A program made the position numbers and the translations under genes. From Flagellimonas sp947499585 (GTDB lineage Bacteria; Bacteroidota; Bacteroidia; Flavobacteriales; Flavobacteriaceae), in contig NZ_CP138995.1 in assembly GCF_044596045.1 (NCBI RefSeq), positions 1,240,001 through 1,304,000 of the forward strand: a stretch of 64,000 nt of DNA. Direction: 5' to 3'. The notes below the pieces were generated by a model. It was not told where the DNA came from. It was given only the letters and a program-made list of their open reading frames with translations, and searched no databases. Positions 26,430 to 36,035 of this stretch are shown here, piece after piece. Each line of letters starts with the position of its first letter. Positions within the stretch are counted from its first letter, which is position 1.

Positions 26430-27512
26430 TTAATTTTTGTTCAATTCCTCGATGGGAACAAATTTTTCTTCATAACCGAATTTTTGGGGCCCTCCGAGAA
26501 CGATTCCCTTAGGGGTTCTCCATTGCTTATCGGCCTTCATGCCCAAAACTGCTACCCTAGTGCCATATTGAACTGATTCTGCAGTAATGGGCTGTGCATT
26601 TTCTGCATCTATGAGTACAATCAAATCCGGAGTAATAGCGACAGGTTGCCCATCTTTTTTTGCCATTAAAAACTCATTTTGGAAACCCAATTCCATGAAA
26701 GACCCTTGATTTTCATCAAGTCCCATGATCTGACAAATACCTTTATTCCAACGACCTTCTGTTTTGATGGTAACATTGCTGATTTTTCCAGTAAAAAGTT
26801 TGATGGCAGATGCTTCTTTAATTAAAGAATTCAGCGGACTTAGGCTTTTCTCTTTTGCATCTATAATAGCTTTTCCAAGTTTTTGGGCATACGAGACAAT
26901 ACCATGCACGGCAGCTTTCTTAACTTGTTCACCGCTCATTGGATAGCATCCAATAGCACAACTGCCCCCCATTTGAATTGTTGTGGCCCCGACAAGGGTT
27001 TCTCCCCATACATTATCAATAGTATGGTATATATTTCTGTTTCCTTTTTCATCTGCTTGAGCTATAGGAGAAACGGGAATATCATGTAACGTAAAGGTGA
27101 CCATTTCCAAGCGTGGAAACGCCCTTCCCATACCATCCGCATCCACTATGGGAATATTTTTTTGTGCGGCAACAGCAAACGGGATTACGCCATTGAGTCC
27201 ACCAGCTTCGGCGGGCATAATGGCATCTATTTTTTTACCCAAATATTCTTCCATCATCTCAAAGGCCTTGATGAATTCATTTCCCGAAAAAAGCTTTTCC
27301 ACAAGTATCATGGGCGCTCCAAAAGCTGCAATGGGAACTATCAGTGCGTCATCTTCCAATTCTTCAGCTTTGACAAGGGTCACTTCGCCATAGGTATCTA
27401 TAGCTTGCTTCACCAAAAGCTTTCCAATATAGGGGTCACCTCCTCCTCCCGTACCTAGAACGGTTGATCCCATGGCTATATATTCAATGTCTGATTTGCC
27501 GATTTTTCGCAT
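26430..27512 (-). CDS. DUF917 family protein
   Basis: A 360-residue cytosolic protein. The N-terminus GSTVLGTGGGGDPYIG with its glycine run, then DDALIVPIAAFGAPMILVEK, PAEAGGLNG and VDADGMGRAFPRLEM, are the conserved DUF917 blocks. The biochemical role of DUF917 is not firmly known. It is found next to or fused with hydantoinase/oxoprolinase subunits and may form part of a two-subunit enzyme with the following 527-residue ATPase. It sits two bases after the permease gene and four bases before that ATPase gene. Confidence 0.85.
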   Translation of the reverse strand: MRKIGKSDIEYIAMGSTVLGTGGGGDPYIGKLLVKQAIDTYGEVTLVKAEELEDDALIVPIAAFGAPMILVEKLFSGNEFIKAFEMMEEYLGKKIDAIMPAEAGGLNGVIPFAVAAQKNIPIVDADGMGRAFPRLEMVTFTLHDIPVSPIAQADEKGNRNIYHTIDNVWGETLVGATTIQMGGSCAIGCYPMSGEQVKKAAVHGIVSYAQKLGKAIIDAKEKSLSPLNSLIKEASAIKLFTGKISNVTIKTEGRWNKGICQIMGLDENQGSFMELGFQNEFLMAKKDGQPVAITPDLIVLIDAENAQPITAESVQYGTRVAVLGMKADKQWRTPKGIVLGGPQKFGYEEKFVPIEELNKN

Positions 27513-27514
27513 AC

Positions 27515-28714
27515 TTACTTCATGATTTTTTTAAGGATATAATAAACCAATGCACCAACCACAATCCCTAATATGTTTTTGATAGGGGAGTCCATAAGCA
27601 ACATCAGTGTTACCCCGGCCCCCCAAGAGAATATTCCTATCCAATTTATTTTCTGAGCTTTTTGTTGATAGGTTTTGGCGATATAATAATCTGAGATCAT
27701 TACTCCTGCTATTGGTGTTATGGTAATGGTGAGAAGGGTAATAAAACTCATGAAATGGGATAGTATTCCAATAGCGGCAAGTAGTATCCCAACAATTCCG
27801 ACCATTAAAGTGGTTTTGGAGCGAGAAGTATCACTTAGTTTAAAAAGATCATTGAAGGCCAATCCAGAGGAATAGATGTTCATAACATTGGATGTCCATG
27901 TAGCCAGTATAAGAATTGACATTGCAAAAAATGGAAAACCTAAGCTGGAAAATATTTCAACGATATCATAAGTTCCCTGTGTAATTGCTAAAATTGCACC
28001 AATGGCGAGCAAACATAATGCAGAAGGGATGATTCCAAAGATTGAACCCAAAACCGCATCCCGTTTCGTTGCTGCAAAACGATTGTAATCAGGTGAAATT
28101 ACTCCTCCAACCGAAATAAAGCCGATGGTGAGCCCAATAGCTTGTAAAAAGGGCATTGGGCTTTCAGGCTTAAAATCCAGTACTTCTTGAAAACTATGAG
28201 TTTGAAAGGTGATAACAAGTCCGTAAATCAATAGCAAAACGATAGCAGGTACCGCGATATAATTAAGCCATTTTAGATATTTGAATCCAAAAACTGCTGT
28301 GAGTACCATAATAATGCCCCAAAAGACTGACGTGACCCATACAGGAATATCAGGCCCACCCATTTCTAAGAGTATTTTCGAAAAGGAAGCCCCCGCAATA
28401 TTACTTTGGATTCCAAACCACCCTAAGGTAGATAAGCCAATGACCAACGCAACGATTATCTTGGCACCATTCTCACCAAAACTGCTCGAAGCCAACGCAA
28501 CAGTCGCTTTTCTTTTTTCAACTGCTGCCATGCTCAAGAAAGACATGAAGAGTACTACAAAGCTAAAACCAATAAGACCAGCCAAAATCGATGTATTGAA
28601 ACTTAAGGCAGCTATTAAAGTACTGCCAATAAGTAATGCGGGTACGCTTACGATGCCTCCGAACCAAATACCAGCAAGACTATACCATTTTGTGTTAGTT
28701 TGATTGTTTTCCAT
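27515..28714 (-). CDS. NCS1-family permease (cytosine/hydantoin permease-like)
   Basis: A 399-residue inner-membrane protein with about 12 hydrophobic helices. Features of the CodB/NCS1 family include WFGGIVSVPALLIGS in helix 1, LSTLGWFGIQSNIAG in helix 3, GFKYLKWLNYIAVP and SPDYNRFAATKRDAV. NCS1 carriers import nucleobases, allantoin and hydantoins with Na+ or H+; the hydantoin carrier Mhp1 belongs to this family and is also encoded beside hydantoinase genes. Here it would bring the cyclic substrate from periplasm to cytosol after the TonB receptor. Gaps to its neighbours are 2-4 bases. Confidence 0.88.
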   Translation of the reverse strand: MENNQTNTKWYSLAGIWFGGIVSVPALLIGSTLIAALSFNTSILAGLIGFSFVVLFMSFLSMAAVEKRKATVALASSSFGENGAKIIVALVIGLSTLGWFGIQSNIAGASFSKILLEMGGPDIPVWVTSVFWGIIMVLTAVFGFKYLKWLNYIAVPAIVLLLIYGLVITFQTHSFQEVLDFKPESPMPFLQAIGLTIGFISVGGVISPDYNRFAATKRDAVLGSIFGIIPSALCLLAIGAILAITQGTYDIVEIFSSLGFPFFAMSILILATWTSNVMNIYSSGLAFNDLFKLSDTSRSKTTLMVGIVGILLAAIGILSHFMSFITLLTITITPIAGVMISDYYIAKTYQQKAQKINWIGIFSWGAGVTLMLLMDSPIKNILGIVVGALVYYILKKIMK

Positions 28715-28718
28715 TTTA

Positions 28719-29042
28719 TTATGTCTTGATTAGCATATAAAGGAGTTTTGTGTCCTCCAGAATGTTTCCTGCTTGGGCCTCGAAAGCTTCCAGATAAACG
28801 ACATCCCCTGACTTTAGGCAACCCTTAATTGAACCATCTTCATTGAGCATTTCAATATTTCCCTGTTGAATAATCGAAATTTCATGGCTTGGATGTCTTG
28901 TAAAACCTACTTCCGGAATTCTGGTTCCCTTTTTTAGAAATACTGTACCAAATTGAAACTCCACCTGCTCTTTCTGAATATGAAAAAGAGATTTGTTGTA
29001 ATGTTCATCGGGCAGTGGGTATGTAATTTTTTTTATCTCCAT
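28719..29042 (-). CDS. Small cupin-domain protein
   Basis: A 107-residue protein with a single cupin barrel. The first motif is visible as GTRIPEVGFTRHPSHEISIIQQG and the second as GDVVYLEAFEAQAGN. The usual second-motif His is not obvious, so metal binding is uncertain. Single-domain cupins in such operons may be isomerases, ligand-binding regulators or accessory factors; none can be chosen. The ATG overlaps the stop of the racemase gene by one base (TAATG), implying coupled translation. Confidence 0.75.
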   Translation of the reverse strand: MEIKKITYPLPDEHYNKSLFHIQKEQVEFQFGTVFLKKGTRIPEVGFTRHPSHEISIIQQGNIEMLNEDGSIKGCLKSGDVVYLEAFEAQAGNILEDTKLLYMLIKT

Positions 29043-29839
29043 TAGCTCACGATGATTCTATTACCAAATTGATAGTCATCCGAAAACAGTCCAAATTGTG
29101 CAATGTCCTGTTCTGATGGAGGTTCACAGCTCCATTTTCTTGAGGGCTTCCACCCGTATTGTTTTTTTAAAATGGCCGCTTGTTCTGCCTGTTTCAAAGC
29201 TGCAAGAGAAGGGTCTATAACAGGCACGCTAAGCTTTTCCTGAATCTCTTTAAAGAAACCAAATTCGCAAGTACAGCCTAATATGACAGACTCTGCGAAA
29301 TCCTCTTTAACAGCTTTTTCCGCAGCTCTAAACAAATTATTAGCTGTAATATCATGGTCTTTTTGAAACTCACAGACATTCATACCAACATCTCTAAAGG
29401 ATGCTAAATGTTCCCCATAACCATATTCCTTTATGGTCGAGTGCATTTCATGTTCCCATTTTTTTTGACCGATGATTACGGAAAACTTATTGGATAGTTT
29501 TAAGGCAATTTCGATTGAAGATTGACAAGGAGCGACGACTACCATATCACCAGAAATTTCTCTAGCATCCAATAAATAAGGGTCGTAAAAACAACCAATA
29601 ATCAGAGCATCAAAACCTTCCGCTGAAGCTTGGCGCGTGGCCTTAATCAAATCAGAGGCAATGAGTGCGTTGTAGGTTCTATACTCTAGGTTATCCATTT
29701 GACCTACGGTTGGGTTCAAAGAGGTGACATGTACTTCAGTGTTTGAATACTTATTTTCTTTGATCATTTCGGCAAAAAATGCATCATATGCGTCAAAGCC
29801 GACTGGGTTCAGATACATGATTTTTATGACATCTTCCAT
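29042..29839 (-). CDS. Asp/Glu/hydantoin racemase family protein (HyuE-like)
   Basis: A 265-residue cytosolic enzyme of the aspartate/glutamate/hydantoin racemase fold. The two catalytic cysteines are both present: Cys83 in ALIIGCFYDP and Cys188 in VILGCTCEFG. The start IKIMYLNPVG resembles the RIxxINPN start of hydantoin racemases. Such an enzyme interconverts D and L forms of a 5-substituted hydantoin or related compound. Its place directly after hyuB and before the permease supports that role. The alternative is an amino acid or arylmalonate-type racemase/decarboxylase. The gap to hyuB is one base. Confidence 0.85.
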   Translation of the reverse strand: MEDVIKIMYLNPVGFDAYDAFFAEMIKENKYSNTEVHVTSLNPTVGQMDNLEYRTYNALIASDLIKATRQASAEGFDALIIGCFYDPYLLDAREISGDMVVVAPCQSSIEIALKLSNKFSVIIGQKKWEHEMHSTIKEYGYGEHLASFRDVGMNVCEFQKDHDITANNLFRAAEKAVKEDFAESVILGCTCEFGFFKEIQEKLSVPVIDPSLAALKQAEQAAILKKQYGWKPSRKWSCEPPSEQDIAQFGLFSDDYQFGNRIIVS

Positions 29840-29840
29840 A

Positions 29841-31502
29841 TTAAATATTGTAGAATTCTTTTGCTTCTTTTTTGCTTATGTATCCGTTTTTCACATCTAA
29901 GAGAACATTTTCCTTTGGTCGATTTTTAGGGTCTCCATAACCACCTCCGGTGGCGGTAACACATCTTACGATATCTCCTTTTTCCAAAGCAATGTTGGTC
30001 CCCAAACTATGTCTTTCTTCCGTCCCATCTTTTCGAATAAGCAAGAAGTAATTATAGGATCCATCATGACCACCATTCATACCCCAGGTTTTTGTTTTTT
30101 CACCCAAAAATGCAGCTGTGACATGAGCTCCATCGGAAACAATTTTGTAATCTACATACTGCCCATTTCCTCCTTGAAATTCGCCATATCCACCACCTTC
30201 ATTGTGAAGGGCATATTGTTCTACCTGGATACCATAGCGCATTTCTCGGATTTCAATTGGAATGTTGTAGGATTCACCACTACCACAGGAGAGTTGCCCA
30301 CGGTTTCCGTCATGTGATGAGGAAGCTCCCCATCCACCTGCCAAAGGTTCGGCCTGAATATAAAATTGTCCGGTGTCCGGATGCATACCTGAAATGAACG
30401 TAGCACAGACAGAACGTAAATGCCCAGCTGGTAACTTATCCGGAATCATTGGCGCCAATATCTTCCAAATTAAATCGATGGACGTGATTAAAACTTCATA
30501 GTAAACCGATACTGCCGAAGGGGCTTCCGCGCTAACAATGGTTCCCGGTTCACAGATAACTTTCATTGGCCTGAACGCGCCTCCGTTGGCATCCATTCGT
30601 GGTGTAGTTATGGCCTTAAAAAGACTTCGGCAACCTGTGACCAAGCCACTAAAAGCCAGATTGGTAGCACCTTTTACTTGTGGATGAGAACCATTAAAAT
30701 CAGCTATAAATTCATTATCTGTCACTGTTATTTTAGCCTTGATAGGAAAGGGTCCTTCACCAAAACCATTGTCCTCAATTTCGGTTGTTCCTTCATACAC
30801 TCCATTTGGAATCTGCTTAAGGGCTTCAATACACATGCGCTCCCCATAATCGAGGAAATCTTCTTTGGCTTTGACAAATGTTTCCAAACCATATTTTTCA
30901 ATAATTGAAATCACCCTTCGGGCACCTATCTCTGCTGCCGCTATTCCGGCATAGAGATCACCAAGAGTGCTATCCGGTAATCGTACGTTGGATTTGATGA
31001 GGTCAACAATAGCCTCATTGATTTTACCTTTTGCTCGTACTTTTATGAATGGGAAATGCAATCCTTCCTGATAAATTTCTGTGGCTACCGTAGAGACAGA
31101 ACCTGGGAACGTCCCCCCTAATTCTGTCCAATGTGCTTTGTTGACTGTAAATGCGACCAGTTCATTTTTATAAAAAACTGGATATATCACCGATACATCT
31201 GATAGGTGGGTTCCCCCACCCGCATAGGGTGTATTGGCAATGACAACATCTCCTTCTTCCAATGTGTTTTCTCCATTGAATTTTTCTAAAGTTGCCCTTA
31301 CAACAGAATCTAAAGCGGCCAAAAATGCGGTTACTCCGTTACCTTGGGCCAATAGTTCTCCTTTGGAATCTGTAATACCTACCGCATAGTCGAGTGATTC
31401 GTAGATGATAGGGCTCATGCTGGTGCGCTGCAAAGTCTGAAACATTTCATCGCCAGCAGCAACCAATGCATCCTGTATGATTTCTAAGGTAAATTTTTCC
31501 AT
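29841..31502 (-). CDS. hyuB: Hydantoinase B family subunit
   Basis: A 553-residue cytosolic subunit of the HyuB/OPLAH-C type. It begins TLEIIQDALVAAGDEMFQTLQRTSMSPIIYESLDYAVGI. It holds GGTHLSDVSVIYPVF, RLPDSTLGDLYAGIAAAEIGARR, GGWGASSSHDGNRGQLS and a closing glycine-rich CVTATGGGYGDPKNRP, all typical. With HyuA it forms the ATP-dependent hydantoinase, or in relatives an oxoprolinase, caprolactamase or acetone/acetophenone carboxylase. It lies two bases after hyuA and one base before the racemase gene. Substrate type is inferred from the neighbours. Confidence 0.92.
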   Translation of the reverse strand: MEKFTLEIIQDALVAAGDEMFQTLQRTSMSPIIYESLDYAVGITDSKGELLAQGNGVTAFLAALDSVVRATLEKFNGENTLEEGDVVIANTPYAGGGTHLSDVSVIYPVFYKNELVAFTVNKAHWTELGGTFPGSVSTVATEIYQEGLHFPFIKVRAKGKINEAIVDLIKSNVRLPDSTLGDLYAGIAAAEIGARRVISIIEKYGLETFVKAKEDFLDYGERMCIEALKQIPNGVYEGTTEIEDNGFGEGPFPIKAKITVTDNEFIADFNGSHPQVKGATNLAFSGLVTGCRSLFKAITTPRMDANGGAFRPMKVICEPGTIVSAEAPSAVSVYYEVLITSIDLIWKILAPMIPDKLPAGHLRSVCATFISGMHPDTGQFYIQAEPLAGGWGASSSHDGNRGQLSCGSGESYNIPIEIREMRYGIQVEQYALHNEGGGYGEFQGGNGQYVDYKIVSDGAHVTAAFLGEKTKTWGMNGGHDGSYNYFLLIRKDGTEERHSLGTNIALEKGDIVRCVTATGGGYGDPKNRPKENVLLDVKNGYISKKEAKEFYNI

Positions 31503-31504
31503 TG

Positions 31505-33568
31505 CTAGACTTTTTGTAAGGTTAGAATTAGGTTTCCATACTCATCAACATGTACAATATGCAAAGGAGTAACCAGTGTGGTCGTGGCTTTTTCGGCAAT
31601 TACAGCTGGACCCTTAATACTCATTTTTGGTTCTAACAAATTTCTGTGGTAAAATGCGGTTTGCTGAATTCCCAAATCGTCAAAATCAACCTCTCTGGTA
31701 TCAAATTGTGCATCTTCTACTTTTTTGCCAAGGGTATCCAATTTTGGAAAGTCTGGTTTGTCAACCACCACTTCCGCTACTAAATGGAAATTTACCAATT
31801 CAACAACGGCATCCAGCTCAAAAGAATAGTGCTTTTTGTGTTCTTTGTGGAAATACTGGATTATGGTATCCAGCGGCGTATGGTCATCAAAGTTGGACAA
31901 CAGTACTTTTACATAGTGTTCTTGACCGGCATAACGCAAATCGGTATAATAGGTAAACTTGATGTCGTCGTTTGTATAATCATCCAATTTGAAGTTTTTG
32001 ATAGCCTCATTTTCCATTTCCGCGAAGGTTGATTGGATAATGGCTCTTTTTTCGGACTCTAGGGTTATCACATTGGTCCTGATAAAATCTCTTCGTATAT
32101 CAGACATGAGCATCCCGAAAGCAGAAAATACTCCTGCATGCGGTGGGACAATCAATTCTGATACCTGAAGCTCTCTAGCCAAATCTGCCCCATGCATTGA
32201 GCCCCCACCTCCAATGACAACCATGGTGAAATCCCTAGGGTCATGTCCTTTGTTTACGGAAATGAGTTTCAAAGCATTGACCATGTTGGAATTGGCAATT
32301 CTTAAAATGCCTTTGGCAATGTCTTCTTTTGATGCATTCAATGATTCGCATAAAGGTTGGGCGGCTTTTTCAATACTTGGGTAATCAGGTTGCAGCTCAC
32401 CTCCCAAAAAATAATCCGGATGTATACGTCCGGTGATAATATTGGCATCTGTAGTGGTAAGATTTTTTCCTCCACGACCGTAAGCAGCAGGTCCAGGCAT
32501 TGCACCTGCACTTTTGGGTCCAACATGCATTTTTCCTCCCTTATCTATCCAGGCAATACTTCCTCCTCCGTTTCCGATCTCAACAATATCGATTACAGGG
32601 GTTTGAATGGGATAACCAGCTTCTGTCCTTGAATGTTCTATTTTATAGTTGGTGGTAATTTTTACCTGACCATTTTCAACTAAGGCGCATTTGGCAGTGG
32701 TTCCACCAATATCCAAAACAATCAGGTTTTTTTTGCCAATGACCTTTCCTAAGGCGATAGCTCCAAAAACACCACTTGCAGGGCCAGATTCTACCATGGT
32801 AATCGGATTGCTCTTTACATCATTCAAGGTGGTTATTCCTCCATTTGATTGCATGATGTAAGGGGAATCACGTAGTCCTCTATGTTTTAACTTTTCTTTG
32901 AGCTGGTTCAAGTACTTTTTGGCAATGGGCAAAACATAGCCGGATAAAACTGTTGAACTTGTTCGTTCATATTCTCGCCATTCCCTAGTCACCTGATAAG
33001 AGGCGATTATTTCGATGCTATCGACGAGTTTGGACATTTCTTGAACAAGCTGTATTTCGTGCTCTGGGTTTTTATAAGCATGCAAAAGACAAACCGCAAT
33101 GGCCTCAACTTTTTCTTCCTTGCAGGTTTTTAGAATGGCCTTTAGAGTCGCCATATTCAACTCTTTGATGACCTCACCTTTGTAATTCATTCGTTCCTCT
33201 ACCTCAAACCTTAAATATCTGGGCACAAAAGGTGGCTGTTTTACAAAGTTGAAATTGAACAGGTCAGGTCGATTACAACGTGCTATTTCCAGTACATCCC
33301 GAAACCCCTTTGTAGTTATCAAGGCCGTTTTCGCGCCTTTACGTTCGGTAAGTGCATTAATGACCACAGTGGTGCCATGTGCGAAGAATTCTACCTCCTT
33401 TAAATCTACATTTCCTTTTTCTATGGTATCTAATATACCCTCTTCAAAATTGGAAGGTGTAGTATCTGATTTTGCAACTTTTACTCCTGTTGGTCTGCCT
33501 GTTTTTTTGTCAAATTCCAAACATACCAAGTCTGTAAAAGTCCCTCCTATATCTGTTGCGACTCTCAT
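31505..33568 (-). CDS. hyuA: Hydantoinase A family subunit (ATP-dependent)
   Basis: A 687-residue protein with the HyuA layout. The N-terminal domain starts VATDIGGTFTDLVCLE and has FFAHGTTVVINALTERKGAKTALITTKGFRDVLEIARCNRPDLF. The central hydantoinase domain contains IVLDIGGTTAKCAL and VVIGGGGSMHGADLARELQ. A C-terminal beta-rich domain follows. This subunit binds ATP and partners with HyuB, encoded two bases downstream. Length is normal for the family. It is the second gene of the operon, separated from the TonB receptor gene by 105 bp with a hairpin. Confidence 0.92.
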   Translation of the reverse strand: MRVATDIGGTFTDLVCLEFDKKTGRPTGVKVAKSDTTPSNFEEGILDTIEKGNVDLKEVEFFAHGTTVVINALTERKGAKTALITTKGFRDVLEIARCNRPDLFNFNFVKQPPFVPRYLRFEVEERMNYKGEVIKELNMATLKAILKTCKEEKVEAIAVCLLHAYKNPEHEIQLVQEMSKLVDSIEIIASYQVTREWREYERTSSTVLSGYVLPIAKKYLNQLKEKLKHRGLRDSPYIMQSNGGITTLNDVKSNPITMVESGPASGVFGAIALGKVIGKKNLIVLDIGGTTAKCALVENGQVKITTNYKIEHSRTEAGYPIQTPVIDIVEIGNGGGSIAWIDKGGKMHVGPKSAGAMPGPAAYGRGGKNLTTTDANIITGRIHPDYFLGGELQPDYPSIEKAAQPLCESLNASKEDIAKGILRIANSNMVNALKLISVNKGHDPRDFTMVVIGGGGSMHGADLARELQVSELIVPPHAGVFSAFGMLMSDIRRDFIRTNVITLESEKRAIIQSTFAEMENEAIKNFKLDDYTNDDIKFTYYTDLRYAGQEHYVKVLLSNFDDHTPLDTIIQYFHKEHKKHYSFELDAVVELVNFHLVAEVVVDKPDFPKLDTLGKKVEDAQFDTREVDFDDLGIQQTAFYHRNLLEPKMSIKGPAVIAEKATTTLVTPLHIVHVDEYGNLILTLQKV

Positions 33569-33591
33569 GGTTATCTTAATAAATTTTAAAG

Positions 33592-33619
33592 AAAGCCACT
33601 AATGAGTTTTAGTGGCTTT
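33592..33619 (-). terminator. Hairpin between the TonB receptor gene and hyuA
   Basis: AAAGCCACTA (33592-33601) pairs perfectly with TAGTGGCTTT (33610-33619) around an eight-base loop. On the minus strand it is followed by a moderately T-rich stretch, so it may be a leaky terminator that lowers hyu expression relative to the receptor, or a processing/stability hairpin. Confidence 0.6.
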
Positions 33620-33673
33620 GCATTTGCAATGGATCACTTAAACTAACTCAAATATTAAATTTGCCCACAGGAG

Positions 33674-36025
33674 TTAGAACTTGTAGGCTATACTAGCACC
33701 ATAGGTGGCAGGTTGACCAAGCCACGCTAGGTCAGAACCACCATTAGAGAATGTTTGCGCAAAAAATTCGGTAATGTATTCCGTATCGGTTAGGTTGGTC
33801 CCCCAAAGATTTATTGAAAAATTATCAAAAGTAAGACCCAATCTGGCGTTCAAAAGATTGTATCCTGAAGACACTGCGACATTGTCTTCGTGCCAATAAA
33901 TTTCTCCTGTTCCTTCCAAGTTTACATTCCCATTAAATGAAACATTCTTTGAAATGTCAAAGTTGGATTCCAAACCAAAACTATAGCTGTCTTGTGGTAC
34001 TAGGGGAGTATTGTTTCCAGAGACATTTATGGTTTCATTGGCACCGGTGCTCACGGTTGATGTACCTTCAGTTATTCTGGCCTTACTTACGCCGTAACTA
34101 CCGAGGATATCCAGCCAGTTTGTTGCTCTCAGCTTTAGTTCTGCTTCAAACCCTACTGACTCACTTTCCGGAACATTGAAATTACCGATGAGAATATTTC
34201 CGTTCCCACCATCAAGTACAAGGGCGTACAGCTGTTGGTTACTGAAATCAATGTAGTATCCAGAGAGATTCAGTATGAAACGACCATTCCACAAGGTGTT
34301 CTTCATTCCGATTTCATAGTTGTCAGTGGTTTCTGCTTCAAAATCTGAATTATATCGAACCGTATTACCTTGGTTAAAACCTCCGGTTCTGTATCCCCGC
34401 CCATAGTTGGCATATAGTAACATATCCTCAGTTGCCTTTAGTGCTACTGAGAGCTTGGGTTGCAGTTGTGTATCCGTTTTTTCGGGATTGGTGTTTTCAG
34501 TGACATTGTCTTGTTGAATATTATCTCGGTCAAATCGAAGCCCTGCCGATAAAGTCAACCGATTGGTAACTTGGAAATCCAAAAATCCGAACGCCGCAAT
34601 GGTGTTATAGGTATTTGTAAAGTTCCCAATGGCTAATCTGGATTGCGTTCCTGTGGGTTGAAAGGGCGCTGCGAAAAAACCAAAATCAGCAGTGGCATCG
34701 GTAATTAGTTGTTTATCCAATTTTTGATAAAAAGCACCTAGATCCCAATTGAATTTGCTATCAGTTGCCGTGGAACTCAATCGAAATTCCTGATTAATGG
34801 TTTCTGTGTTACTATCTTGAATTTGTCGTAAAACGTCGGCGGCGGTGAAATCTAAATCCCCTATGTGGTTACGCTCTCCCTTGTTATAGGAAGAAGAGGA
34901 AGTAAGTCTAACACTGCCAAGATTAAAATCGAACTTCAGGTTTCCGTAGATGGCGTCAAGGGTAGAACGCCCGAATTGATCTCCTTGAATGGCAAGATTG
35001 TCAAAATCATCTGGATCAATGGTGGGGTTACCCGTAGTTGGAGATGCATAATACACTGCACCAGCTTCAGCATCAATAAACTGACCTGTAAGTGTAGCCG
35101 TGGTATTGGAAGATAAAACGGCTTTTAACTGTCCCCTAATGGACAAATCCTCAACAAAATCAGGTTCGGTGTTTAATGTAACGTTGTTCAATAAACCATC
35201 GCCCTTTTTATAAGAACCTGAGACCCTATAGAAAAGTTTATCTTTTATCAATGGCCCGGTTGATGATAGTTGCGCCTGTAAAAGGTTTCCGTTAGCATAC
35301 CCAAATTGAATTTTATTTCGTGATGTATTGGTGGGTTCATTGGTAACAATATTGATTGCCCCAGCAATGGCATTTCTACCATAAAGTGCACCTTGAGGTC
35401 CTTTGACAATTTCAATCAGTGCCAAATCAAACAATTCTTGGTTGATCAAATTAGCATCAGGTAGCGTAACCCCATCAATTACAAAAGCAATGGGAGACTC
35501 ACCATTACGGATATGTGAAATTCCCCGAACGGTAATGAAATTGTTTCCAATGTTCTGTGAAGTCGTAAAATTTACGTTTGGAATCTGATCGGCAAAGGTT
35601 TGTATATTATTTACACCTTTTGTTTCTATTGCCTGTGCGGTGAATGTAACAACAGACTCCGGAATAGATTGCACGGACTCGGCACGTCTTCTTGCTCTAC
35701 CAACTACGTTATCAAATCCTTTTACAACAACTTCTTCAAGTTGGGAAGCATCTTCCTCCAAGGTTACATTTAAAGAATTGCCGTTTACTGTAATTTCTTG
35801 GGTTTTAAATCCAAGATAGGAAAACACAAGTGTAGCTTTGGAATTGGCTCTTATGGCATAATTTCCTTTAAAATCTGTAGTGGTGCCATTTGTTGTCCCT
35901 TGCTCAATTACCGAAACCCCAAAAAGAGGGCCTTCCGCAGACTGAACATTACCGCTAACCTCAATGTTCTGGGAGAAAGAACAAAATGGTAAAAGTAGTA
36001 TAAGCAATAAAACTGATCGTAGCAT
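33674..36025 (-). CDS. TonB-dependent outer-membrane receptor
   Basis: A 783-residue outer-membrane transporter with a signal peptide (LLILLLPFCSFSQ). A carboxypeptidase-regulatory-like beta domain follows (about 20-95: SGNVQSAEGPLFGVSVIEQGTTNGTTTDFKGNY), then the plug domain (about 110-235: FVIDGVTLPDANLIN, IEIVKGPQGALYGRNAIAGAINIVT). A 22-strand-type barrel ends in an aromatic C-terminal strand (YGASIAYKF). It is shorter than SusC and has no SusD partner, so it resembles small-molecule receptors. It heads the hyu operon and would carry the substrate across the outer membrane. It diverges from the unknown gene at 36140. Confidence 0.92.
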   Translation of the reverse strand: MLRSVLLLILLLPFCSFSQNIEVSGNVQSAEGPLFGVSVIEQGTTNGTTTDFKGNYAIRANSKATLVFSYLGFKTQEITVNGNSLNVTLEEDASQLEEVVVKGFDNVVGRARRRAESVQSIPESVVTFTAQAIETKGVNNIQTFADQIPNVNFTTSQNIGNNFITVRGISHIRNGESPIAFVIDGVTLPDANLINQELFDLALIEIVKGPQGALYGRNAIAGAINIVTNEPTNTSRNKIQFGYANGNLLQAQLSSTGPLIKDKLFYRVSGSYKKGDGLLNNVTLNTEPDFVEDLSIRGQLKAVLSSNTTATLTGQFIDAEAGAVYYASPTTGNPTIDPDDFDNLAIQGDQFGRSTLDAIYGNLKFDFNLGSVRLTSSSSYNKGERNHIGDLDFTAADVLRQIQDSNTETINQEFRLSSTATDSKFNWDLGAFYQKLDKQLITDATADFGFFAAPFQPTGTQSRLAIGNFTNTYNTIAAFGFLDFQVTNRLTLSAGLRFDRDNIQQDNVTENTNPEKTDTQLQPKLSVALKATEDMLLYANYGRGYRTGGFNQGNTVRYNSDFEAETTDNYEIGMKNTLWNGRFILNLSGYYIDFSNQQLYALVLDGGNGNILIGNFNVPESESVGFEAELKLRATNWLDILGSYGVSKARITEGTSTVSTGANETINVSGNNTPLVPQDSYSFGLESNFDISKNVSFNGNVNLEGTGEIYWHEDNVAVSSGYNLLNARLGLTFDNFSINLWGTNLTDTEYITEFFAQTFSNGGSDLAWLGQPATYGASIAYKF

Positions 36026-36035
36026 GGGTTATCTG

